Shown here: positions 11,118 to 19,521 of the stretch, piece after piece | How positions within the stretch are numbered: position 1 is the stretch's first letter | How the letters are laid out: each line of letters begins with the position of its first letter | Assembly (NCBI RefSeq): GCF_958979055.1 | Contig: NC_084898.1 | Coordinates: 4,226,001-4,290,000 of the forward strand | Direction: 5' to 3' | Source: Alnus glutinosa | Taxonomy: Eukaryota; Streptophyta; Magnoliopsida; Fagales; Betulaceae | DNA length: 64,000 nucleotides | Notes under the pieces: generated by a model | Told to the model about the DNA's origin: nothing | Seen by the model: the letters and a program-made list of their open reading frames with translations, nothing else | Database searches by the model: none | Translations under genes and position numbers: made by a program

Positions 11118-12347
11118 TTGTATATATACATTAATTTTTGTTGGTGCATGTTTGGTCGTCGTTCATTATCATTGCCTATTTTTCCATACGACCCAAATTT
11201 AGAGCGGATTTTTAGACGAAGTAGATCCAAACGGAACTCACGTTTAAGAGCCCATTCTAAATCACCTATGGCTGAAGAACCAAAGCCTGTGCTGTTGAGG
11301 GACCACTATGTTCCCTCAACATACACACCTACTTCAAGCCTTCAGTTGCCAGACATTACGGCAGCTCATTTTGAAATTAAGTCTGGATTTATTCAAATGC
11401 TTCCTTTATTTTACGGACTTAATAATGAGGATCCTTATAAGCATTTAGATGAATTCATAGAAATCTGCTCCACCATAAGGTTGCAGAATTTTACAGATGA
11501 TGCTTTAAGGATGCGTTTGTTTCCGTTCTCCTTAAAAGAAAAAGCTAAGTATTGGTTGACTTCCTTAGAAACTAACTCCATTACTTCTTGGGCTCAGATG
11601 CAACACGAGTTCCTTAAGAAGTACTTTACCATAGGGAAGACCAATCATATACGAAAAGCCATAACTGGTTTTTCGCAGATAGAGGGAGAACCTTTTCATG
11701 AAACTTGGGAGAGGATGAAGGACCTTTTACGAAAGTGTCCACATCATGCTGTTCCCAAGTGGCAGTTAGTACAATGCTTCTATGATGGCTTGACTGAGCC
11801 TCATAGACAGATGGTAGATGCCTCATGTGGGGGTACTTTTATGTTGAAGAGTGAGGATGATGCATGGACACTTTTTGAAAATTTATCAGAAAACTCTTTA
11901 CACCATTCATCATCCGGTCGTAGGACAAACACTAAGAGCCAAACTCTTTATGAGGTATCCCAACCTTTAGACTTGAATGCCAAAGTGGATGCCTTATCTA
12001 GAAAGTTAGATCAATTGTTAACATCTGGTTTTATTCCTGCGACTGCATCTCATATACACACACCACATGATGCATGTTCATTTTGTTCCGATCCATCACA
12101 TCAGGCCGGAAATTGTCCTATTATGGGACAGTCTTCTGAGCCCCCTTTTGAGCATATGAATGCAATTTACTCTAGACCGGTTAGTGATCATTTTAATAAT
12201 TCTTATAACCCGGTCTTGAGAAACAATAGTAGGGTGTGGCGGCCTAATGTTCCACAATACAATGGACTGCAAAACCAAGCTTATCAGCAGTCCGACAATC
12301 AATTCTACCAGCCGCCACCTAATAGTCGTCCTCCCAACCCACAATAG
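11118..12347 (+). CDS. TR-GAG Gag protein, up to the internal TAG
   Basis: A 409-residue open frame. A basic N-terminal region (RRSRSKRNSRLRA, about residues 33-45) is followed by the Retrotrans_gag fold of Ty3/Gypsy elements: LFPFSLKEKAKYWL about residues 135-148, then TSWAQMQHEFLKKYF and FHETWERMKDLLRKCPHH. A zinc knuckle CSFCX4HX4C sits near residues 320-333, and a Gln/Pro-rich tail ends at PPNPQ. Gag would coat element RNA in cytoplasmic particles. The start is uncertain: ATG at 11,118 gives the longest frame, but MAEEPKPV at 11,268 is a plausible alternative. The TAG at 12,345-12,347 is in a readthrough-like context and the frame continues to 12,815. Confidence 0.88.
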   Translation: MYIYINFCWCMFGRRSLSLPIFPYDPNLERIFRRSRSKRNSRLRAHSKSPMAEEPKPVLLRDHYVPSTYTPTSSLQLPDITAAHFEIKSGFIQMLPLFYGLNNEDPYKHLDEFIEICSTIRLQNFTDDALRMRLFPFSLKEKAKYWLTSLETNSITSWAQMQHEFLKKYFTIGKTNHIRKAITGFSQIEGEPFHETWERMKDLLRKCPHHAVPKWQLVQCFYDGLTEPHRQMVDASCGGTFMLKSEDDAWTLFENLSENSLHHSSSGRRTNTKSQTLYEVSQPLDLNAKVDALSRKLDQLLTSGFIPATASHIHTPHDACSFCSDPSHQAGNCPIMGQSSEPPFEHMNAIYSRPVSDHFNNSYNPVLRNNSRVWRPNVPQYNGLQNQAYQQSDNQFYQPPPNSRPPNPQ

Positions 12348-12353
12348 CAATCA
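12345..12353 (+). promoter_or_regulatory. Leaky-stop context UAG CAA UCA in gag
   Basis: The stop is preceded by CAA and followed by CAAUCA, which fits the CARYYA consensus known from tobamovirus-type stop-codon readthrough. Downstream the same frame stays open for 155 codons. A plain C-to-T change of CAG to TAG in a Gln run gives the same sequence. Confidence 0.55.
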
Positions 12354-12815
12354 ACCCTTCCACCTAGAAATTCTACATTTGAGGAAAAGGTGTTGACTAG
12401 TCTTAGTAAATTTGAGTCTCAGACTCAGATTCTGAATTCCCATACTCAGTCTATAGCAAATTTAGAAGTCCAACTTGGACAACTAGCTAAGTCCTTTAAT
12501 GAGAGAGAGATAGGGAAGTGTTCTAGTCCACCAGTTATTAATCCTAGGAGTGGAGGGGTAGTCATTAATCCAAAGGTGGGAGAGACAAAGACTAAACCAA
12601 TAGGGCAATTAGAAAAGACCAAACTTGCCAAGGGAAAGGGAGTGTTTACCGAAGAACCACACTCCACAAAAAAATTCTTTGAGGCACATTTTAAACCTGA
12701 AGTGCCTTATCTTCTAAGTCTCAAGGATCCTAATGGGCACGAAACGATAATTTTGCCCAACCACTGCCAGACACAAATCCATTCATTAGCAGTGAGTTTT
12801 GACGGGCCTGGATGA
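12348..12815 (+). CDS. Gag C-terminal extension, in frame after the TAG
   Basis: The 155 codons after the TAG are in the same frame. They contain a heptad-like stretch (SIANLEVQLGQLAKSF, about 12,450-12,497) of the kind conserved at the C-terminus of Athila/Tat Gag. They end with a region (VPYLLSLKDPNGHE) that leads nowhere: no protease follows. The extension would reach the ribosome only by readthrough or in an ancestral copy without the stop. There is no good separate start; the first ATG is at 12,390. Confidence 0.7.
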   Translation, partial: QSTLPPRNSTFEEKVLTSLSKFESQTQILNSHTQSIANLEVQLGQLAKSFNEREIGKCSSPPVINPRSGGVVINPKVGETKTKPIGQLEKTKLAKGKGVFTEEPHSTKKFFEAHFKPEVPYLLSLKDPNGHETIILPNHCQTQIHSLAVSFDGPG

Positions 12816-14166
12816 AGACGTTAAACTTAGCGCTCTTGGGAGGCACCCCAAGTAACTCTGTTCCATTGTTTATATTTCATTCTGTTGTTATTTTTAATCT
12901 TTCTTTTTAGTTTTTTTTTTTTTTTTTTTTTTCAGGTTAAGTGTTCCTACCTCTAAGTTTGGGGGTATGCTTTGAGCCATACCTCCCCATCCAGGTTTTT
13001 CTTTATCCCTTAACCATGCTTTCGTTTTGTACACATTGGGGACAATGTGTAATTTTAAGTTTGGGGGTATAGAAGTACACTTAATCTAAGTTTTGTACAA
13101 AAATTTTTAAAATTTCTTTGTGAATATCTATGTTGTTTTGTAGAAATTAGTTGATTTATAATTGTGATTTACTTTTCATTGACAATTTTAAAATTTTGAA
13201 CACATGATCACACAATTAGAGATTCTAAGTCTGTTTAATTACTTTTAGCTATGAGATTCACATGTAGAAATTTGAAAAATCATGACATACATTGGCATAT
13301 TGTTTGTGGGGTATGTACTTAAGTTAATACCTTGCATATGGTTTTTAGTGTCTTGGAAAACTAAGATTACTTGTTAGATGGATGACGTGGGCATAATTAA
13401 AAAAATAAAAAAAAATAAAAAAAAAAAAAAAAAAAACTTCATTGAGTAACCGGACCTCTTGCCTCATTAAGCATTGAGTGTTCGCGTCAAAAGATGTAAG
13501 TAAATAAAAAATGGTTAGTTTGACTTCGTAGTTCTTCTTGACTTGAGTTATTAAGCCCTTAGGGATGTTTTACATCTAGTGCCCTAAAGCCATCTGGTTT
13601 GGGAGTCACTGGCCTAACACTTGGTACATAGGTCATTTAGAAGCTTAAAGGAGTTGAGCATTGCACAACCATAATAAATAATGTAAATAAAGTATGCCTA
13701 TGCCTTAGTTATTCCATCTAGCAAGAGATATAAAGAATTTTGAGACATTGGAGCATGTATGTAGGTTATATTCTTTGAAAGCTCCATAATTGTATGTTAA
13801 TATCATCATTTCTAACATGTGAGATCTTAGCCGGCCATTTGTAAGCAAGTAGACTATGATTTTCTGAACTGTGTGAAGATGGAGTTTATTAGTTTAAAGT
13901 TGTTCATGAATTATGAACCATCGTTGTGATGATACTTCTTTTTATTAAGTAACATGTATATTTTGTAAAGATAATGTTTGTAGGTAGCATTTTCTGCTAA
14001 ACCTTCACGAGACTTCACTCGTCCACTAGGGTAGCCTAGGGGTTTAAAAGGCTTGTTGCATTTGCTAAATGCAATCGCATTTCCCACGAAAGAGGATGTA
14101 GATTAGTTGTTTATATTTTAATTTCTAGTTGTAATGCTAGGGACTAGCATTATGTAAGTTTGGGTG
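12816..14166 (+). other. Non-coding 3' interior of TR-GAG, ending in the polypurine tract
   Basis: No coding motif is seen in 1.35 kb where an autonomous Gypsy element would carry pol. The words TAAGTTTGGGGGTAT occur twice (about 12,953 and 13,056) near ACATTGGGGACAATGTG, a pattern familiar from the 3' non-coding part of Athila/Tat elements. It ends in GTAAGTTTGGGTG just before the 3' LTR, the probable polypurine tract. Confidence 0.7.
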
Positions 14167-16030
14167 TGATAAGTCTTGAATTATTCTATTCAAAACCCCT
14201 TAATTTACATTTGTTATACCTAGTTTGTGTTGTAAATATAACGTTTTGTTGTAGTTTAGTGTTTTGTCTTATTTTCAGGTCTTAATTGAAATATAGTTCA
14301 AAACACCCGAATTAGACCTGAAAATACATCAAGGACGATTTGGTCATTTTCAGAGTTCAAAGTTGCTCCTGCCAAGTGAAGAATCGGCTAAGGCAAATCG
14401 ATCGATCGACTTTATAATCGATCGATCGAATCACCAGTCGAAGAAAAATCGATCGTGCGAGATGCGATCGATCGAGACAGGGCAACCACGAATGCGATCA
14501 AGCGAAATGCGATCGATCGACTTTATAATCGATCGATCAAATTTGGATATTTTCGGAACAATCTGGAACAATGTTGACATGTCACTCTTCCTTGATATTT
14601 TAAATATCTTAGATATTTGTTAGATATTTTCTAGATATTTGTTAGATATTTTCTAGATATTTCTAGATATTTGTTAGATATTTCTAGATATTTGTTAGAT
14701 ATTTTCTAGATATTTTTAGATATTTTCAGATATTTCCAAAATATCTTAGATATTTCAGAAATATCTCTTATCTTATCTCTTTCTTAGATATTTGTAAATC
14801 TCTTCCTCTATATATATGAGGCATGGGTGAGAGAGATAGATATGCTTTCCTGACTTTATTTTCCAGAGCATCAGTAGTTTATCATGCATCTTTTGGGAGC
14901 TTCGATTGTCTCAGGTGTATCTTAGTTAATTTTAATGCTTTTCATTTCCTTTTGTAATCCGAACTTTAGAAATTAAATATAGTTGTTGTTCTTCATTTTT
15001 TTCTTGTTTCTTTGCTGTTTTCCTTTAAATTCATGCTTAGATTAGATTCAATTCATGTCTAGCTAAATTCTATCTTAGGGTTTGATCAAAATCCTATCCA
15101 AAACCATGTAGTGTTCTTGATGTTCTTAGGATTTTCTAGATGTGTTTGATGATTGTTGAGGGCTAGAGGATATCAAAACCCATGCTAAAAGGTTTTGGTA
15201 TCAAGATTCCAATATATTTATTCATGAAAAAGAGTTAAACTTGTCTATGAGTTTTCTTAGATTTCTTGAGTAAAACCAACATTTTTAGAAATAAGAATGA
15301 TGTCTTTTGCAATGGTTCTATATGACTTGATGTATGACTACCTATTAGAGTCACCTTATAGGGTATGCTAGGGAACACCGATCATTTCATACCTTTGGTA
15401 GTATAGAATGTCTTTCCATTGTAGTTTAATCTTTATATGGAATAGATTGGTGTGAAACTAGATACCTTGTCATTGTGGCCTAGTTAGGGTTTTCGTATAT
15501 CTTGTATGCTTATTAGGATGTGTTTTAGAGTAGTAAGCTAGGGAGCATTAGTCACTCCACACCTTTGGTAGAGTAAATGTTTTTCAATTATAGTTTAATC
15601 TTTACGTGGAGTAGATTAATGTAAAACTAGGTGCTTTATAACTATGTCTTAACGAAAGTATTTTCGTGTCGAGGTCGTCATAATGGTTGATGCCCATTAC
15701 GCGCTCATATCAAGCATGTTAGGAAGGTCCATATAGACTTTAAGCATTTCATTGGTGGAGGATTGGATAAGATCAACACCCTAAGTTTTCTCTTAGTTTG
15801 TTTTCAATTTCCGCTTTCCTTCACCTTATTGTTGTAGCTTCAATTCTACAAATCTTGCTTTTATTTTTATCTTTAAGTTAAGTTAAATACGCTCTTTAGA
15901 TATTCCATTACGCAAAACAACCAATAATCTCTGTGGTTCGATCACCCTTACTATAGTACAATCGATACGTACTATTGCGAGTGGTAAACTTATAAATTTA
16001 ATATCCACATAGCCGCTTGGCGTGCTACCA
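14167..16030 (+). repeat. TR-GAG 3' LTR
   Basis: 1,864 bp, TGATAAG...GCTACCA, followed by the CTTTG target duplication. It holds the same regulatory arrays, with 13 AGATATTT units, one forward AAAATATCT, and an extra GCGATCAAGCGAAAT insertion in the GATCGATC block. Confidence 0.95.
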
Positions 16031-16035
16031 CTTTG

Positions 16036-17067
16036 CCCATCCAACCTTTCCCGATCATGTATGTCACCTCAAAAAATCTCTATACGGATTTAAGCAAGCC
16101 CCTCGAGCATGGTTCTCCCGCCTCAGCCAACGCCTCATTGAACTTGGATTTCATGGTTCTCGGGCGGACACCTCACTCTTCATCTATGGTCCAGGCGGCT
16201 CAACCATCTTCATTCTCATCTATGTCGATGACATCCTGGTCACCAGCCCCGATCCCACCCTTATTGCCCATCTGATCTCCAAGCTACAGGGTGACTTCCC
16301 AATTAAAGACCTTGGCTTTATAAACTTCTTCCTTGGCATGGAAGCTCTGCATACCCATAATGGCCTCTTCCTTTCTCAAAGACGATATATTTTGGACTTC
16401 CTCAAGAAATCAAATATGTTGTTTGCCAAAACCGTGACGTCTCCCATGTCATCCTCCCAAACTGTAGCGCCCCGGCTTTGTTCACCTAATAAACTCCTTG
16501 GGTGTTACACAAACACTGTCCAGATTTGATGGAGAGGCCTTTCATGATCCTTCACTCTACAGGAGTATTGTTGGCTCCCTACAATATCTCTCTCTCACTT
16601 GGCTTGACGTCTCCTTTGCTGTTAACAAGGTGTGCCAATTCCTACAACGTCCAACCATCCCTCACTGGACAGCAGTTAAAAGGATTCTCCGATACTTGAA
16701 GTACACTCTCTTCCATGGACTATTTTTCAGACGTCACTCTCCTACACAATTGCAAACACTACAGCCAAGCTCCAATGGCTTCAATCCCTTCTCAAGGAAC
16801 TCGGTGTTTACTTACTTGCACCACCAACCCTATGGTGTGACAACCTTGGTGCCACCTACCTCACAGCTAACCTAATGTTCCATGCCCGCACCAAGCACAT
16901 TGAGATAGACTTCCATTTTGTGCGTGACAAAGTAGCATCCAAAAACCTGGTGGTCCACTTCATTTCAACCAAAGATCAAAAGGTAGATATCTTCACTAAA
17001 CCATTGGTATCAACTCGCTTCACTCTCCTGCGTGACAATCTCAGCATCATGGAAATTCCGCTTCAAT
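16036..17067 (+). pseudogene. Copia-2 RT C-terminal part and RNase H
   Basis: Continues the Copia-2 polyprotein after the nested element. It contains LKKSLYGFKQAPRAWF near 16,071, the intact YVDD catalytic motif near 16,222, and FLGMEALH near 16,331. A foreign stretch of about 45 bp breaks the frame near 16,460. RNase H is largely deleted between about 16,735 and 16,830, then the conserved RTKHIEIDFHFVRD block appears near 16,889. The end lies just before the polypurine tract. Confidence 0.9.
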
Positions 17068-17076
17068 TGAGGGGGC

Positions 17077-17477
17077 ATATTAAGACACTTGCAAATATTC
17101 AGCAAGTTACCAAACCAAGTGCAGATTTCTAGCAAGCCAACACGCACACCTCTATCATTCACACTAGCCATGCACCAGCTCATGATGGATATCACACAAG
17201 GCAAGATTCCTCCTATCAAGGCATGCACAACGTGGACACATGCAAAGAAGGCAACACATGCAACAATCAAGGCACAACAGAGGCAAGCGGTTCTCCAAGG
17301 AAATCAATGAATGACACATAAGGAATGATAGATGTATTTTGTATTTAATACACCCACAATCCATGGGATTACATTGTAATAAGTCATAAGTGCGCTATGT
17401 ATATATAGGTACATTACCTACTGTAATATCATTAAGAAAAATTAGATCAATACAATCACAGATTCTCTTGTTCTAAT
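17077..17477 (+). repeat. Copia-2 3' LTR
   Basis: 401-bp direct repeat of the 5' LTR, preceded by TTGAGGGGG. It ends in GTTCTAAT and is followed by non-Copia sequence upstream of the SDR cluster. Confidence 0.88.
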
Positions 17478-17837
17478 AGGCCCAAACCCATGAGTTTAAG
17501 CTTTTGGGTTGTGTAGTGTCTCAACAATGCTATGTAATGGGCTCACTAAGAAGGACTTCCCCAAGGTATCTCCCCAACACATGAGATACTAGTGAGTAAT
17601 TATTGCGTATACACATGTGAGTGTAAAAATGAGTGAGTCCTATCGTTGGAAAAATATTTGTGAGTAGTTAATGTAACATAGTTGGGCCGGCCAAACTTGG
17701 GTTGAGTAGTGTACTAACTAACGTGCTAATGCTATATTATGATCTCACTGAAAGACTTCCAAGGTGTAGATATCATAATTGGTTAATATACTAACCCTTT
17801 CTTTACTTTAGCATTTATTTCAAACTTTTTTCTTCAG
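17478..17837. other. Non-coding stretch before SDR copy A
   Basis: 360 bp with no gene. The last ~60 bp (CTTTAGCATTTATTTCAAAC...TTCTTCAG) match intron 1 of SDR copies B, C and D, so copy A keeps part of intron 1 but no exon 1. Confidence 0.6.
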
Positions 17838-18141
17838 GATTGCAGTTGTTACAGGGGCCAACAAAGGGATAGGATTTGAAATATCTAAACAACTAGCTTC
17901 AAATGGGGTTAAGGTTATATTGACTGCTAGAGATGAGAAGAGGGGCAATGAAGCTATTGAAAAACTCAAGGCTGCTGGATACTCCCATGTGATTTTCCAT
18001 CAACTTGATGTTGTGGACACGACTAGCATTTCTTCTTTTGCAAATTTCATTAAAACTCAGTTTGGGAAGCTTGACGTATTGGTACATAATCCAACTCTCT
18101 GCAAATTTCATCAAAACCCAGTTTGGGAAGCTTGACATATT
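17838..18141 (+). pseudogene. SDR copy A: exon 2 fragment with internal duplication
   Basis: Exon 2 (17,838-18,081) keeps the cofactor motif TGANKGIG and ends at a GT donor like the intact copies. Twelve to eighteen bases into the intron the sequence jumps back to a second copy of the exon's last ~43 bp (18,099-18,141). Exons 1, 3, 4 and 5 are absent; the next SDR sequence is the promoter of copy B. It cannot make an enzyme. Confidence 0.9.
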
Positions 18142-19068
18142 AGAAGAAAAGGCATTGGTAGGATACTTTGATTTTAATGGAATACATCAATTTGTCAATT
18201 CAAAGACAAAAATCATTACAGGTATTTCCTTGCTACGTGTATCTTTTGATATGATATGTTCATATTATGAGACGCCTTTAAAGTTGATGTTTGGTTCATT
18301 GCGTGTAATCATGCCACTGCGATGATCATTTTTTTATAAAAAAAAAATTAGGTCGTCACACCAAATATCATCATGGAAGGTGACATGCTTCGAGTGGTAA
18401 ATGGAATGAGATCTACGTGACGAAAATGGAGTAGATTTAGATAGTTAGCGGAAGACACACGCATGTACACATGGTAGTAGCTTCTAGATTGGTCACATTA
18501 ATTTGCAGGGGCACAAATTTCGTAGTGCATGGACTATCAAAGATTATTGTTAAACAAATCTTAGATAAAGTTTGGATGAAAGACATTCCTAGTTGTATCT
18601 GTAATGTTGTTTTATTAGAGTAATTAGCTCTATTTTCTTGATTCATGAATGAGATCTATATATATTTATTTTTTATTTTTTATTTTTTAAAAAAAAAAAG
18701 AGTAATGCTAAATACTGCGTACATTTTTATCTCATAATTATCTCACAATAATACTATAGCGATTAATAATCAACAACTTGATCAATCCTTAATAAAGAGC
18801 GAGGAGCTGGTGGCACCTTTGTAGCTAGCCGTGAAGATAATGAATTGCCATGAGCAGCTCGGTAGCCTTTGGAATGCAGTGTTTTAATGGAGAATATATA
18901 AAAATCTGTGTGGAATCTTTATCTCAGTAATAAAAAGAGAACAGAAAAAAATAAAATAAAATAAAATTAGTATAGAACGTTCATAACAGAAGAGTTCCTT
19001 TGACCGAGTACAATGTCTTTTGAGTCCATCGTTTTAGGTATATATATATCAGTTCAATCTAGATGGAA

Positions 19069-19117
<49 letters not shown>

Positions 19118-19280
19118 GAAAATGGTAGCTTGTGGTAGTAAAATGTGATTAATTACCACTTTTTTATTTGTCTTCGCTTACAAAAATTAATCATCAAGAA
19201 CAGTTAGACCAAAATACGTCACTGCCTACGTAGAAATTGAAGATGTCACTGCCTACGTAGAAAACCCAGAGATGACCAGC
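18142..19280 (+). promoter_or_regulatory. Upstream region of SDR B
   Basis: No gene. From about 18,360 it matches the upstream regions of SDR C (about 30,800-31,655) and D (about 40,640-41,413), including CACATGGTAGTAGCTTC and GCCTTTGGAATGCAGTGTTTTAATGGAG. Conservation among paralogous promoters reflects duplication. A (TA)n microsatellite lies at 19,072-19,114. Confidence 0.55.
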
Positions 19281-19288
19281 TATAAATA
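19281..19288 (+). promoter_or_regulatory. TATA box of SDR B
   Basis: TATAAATA in the conserved context CCAGCTATAAATACCCCATAA, identical in copies C and D. It is 241 bp from the ATG here and 54 bp in C and D; the difference is the MITE plus its target duplication. Confidence 0.75.
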
Positions 19289-19315
19289 CCCCATAAGCTT
19301 ACCTTAAACCATAAA

Positions 19316-19497
19316 GAGAAATGATCCTTACACTCATTTCTCACAACAGTCCCACAACAAGCTGACGTGGCTGGTAATATTTTATTATTTTTTTTGTTTT
19401 GTTTTGTTTTGTTTTTGTAAAAAAGTAATAAAATATTACAAGCCATGTCAGCTTGTTGTGGGGCTGTTGTGAGAAATGAGTGTAGGGATCATTTCTC
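19316..19497. mobile_element. 182-bp Mutator-type MITE in the SDR B leader
   Basis: A nearly complete palindrome with ends GAGAAATGATCC and GGATCATTTCTC and arms of about 75 bp. Perfect 9-bp target duplications AACCATAAA flank it (19,307-19,315 and 19,498-19,506), the Mutator hallmark. Copies C and D show the empty site. A second family member is at 47,254-47,435. Confidence 0.93.
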
Positions 19498-19521
19498 AAC
19501 CATAAAACAAAGAGCAAAACC

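Larger units (their letters stand above)
8876..16030 (+). mobile_element. TR-GAG-type retrotransposon (Gypsy, Athila/Tat-like, gag only)
   Basis: A complete nested LTR element of 7,155 bp. Its LTRs (1,862 and 1,864 bp) begin TGATAAG and end GCTACCA. Perfect 5-bp target duplications CTTTG lie at 8,871-8,875 and 16,031-16,035. The primer site TGGCGCCGTTGCCGGGG is of the kind used by Athila/Tat elements. The only coding region is gag (11,118-12,815); no protease, RT, integrase or RNase H motif is present in the 3.4-kb interior. Elements with LTRs plus gag alone have been described as TR-GAG and must borrow polymerase. The LTRs look only a few percent diverged by eye, suggesting fairly recent insertion. 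Confidence 0.93.
5056..17477 (+). mobile_element. Copia-2 LTR retrotransposon, interrupted by a nested element
   Basis: A full-length Copia with 401-bp LTRs at both ends, a TGGTATCAGAGCC primer site after the 5' LTR, gag-pol, and a polypurine tract (TTGAGGGGG) before the 3' LTR. Removing the nested element, its target duplication and a 201-bp internal duplication leaves about 5.06 kb, a normal Copia size. LTR ends are ATATTAAGAC and GTTCTAAT, not the usual TG/CA. The flanks GGGCC (5,051-5,055) and AGGCC (17,478-17,482) may be an imperfect 5-bp target duplication. The element is dead: stops in gag, an RNase H deletion and the nested insertion. Confidence 0.92.
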
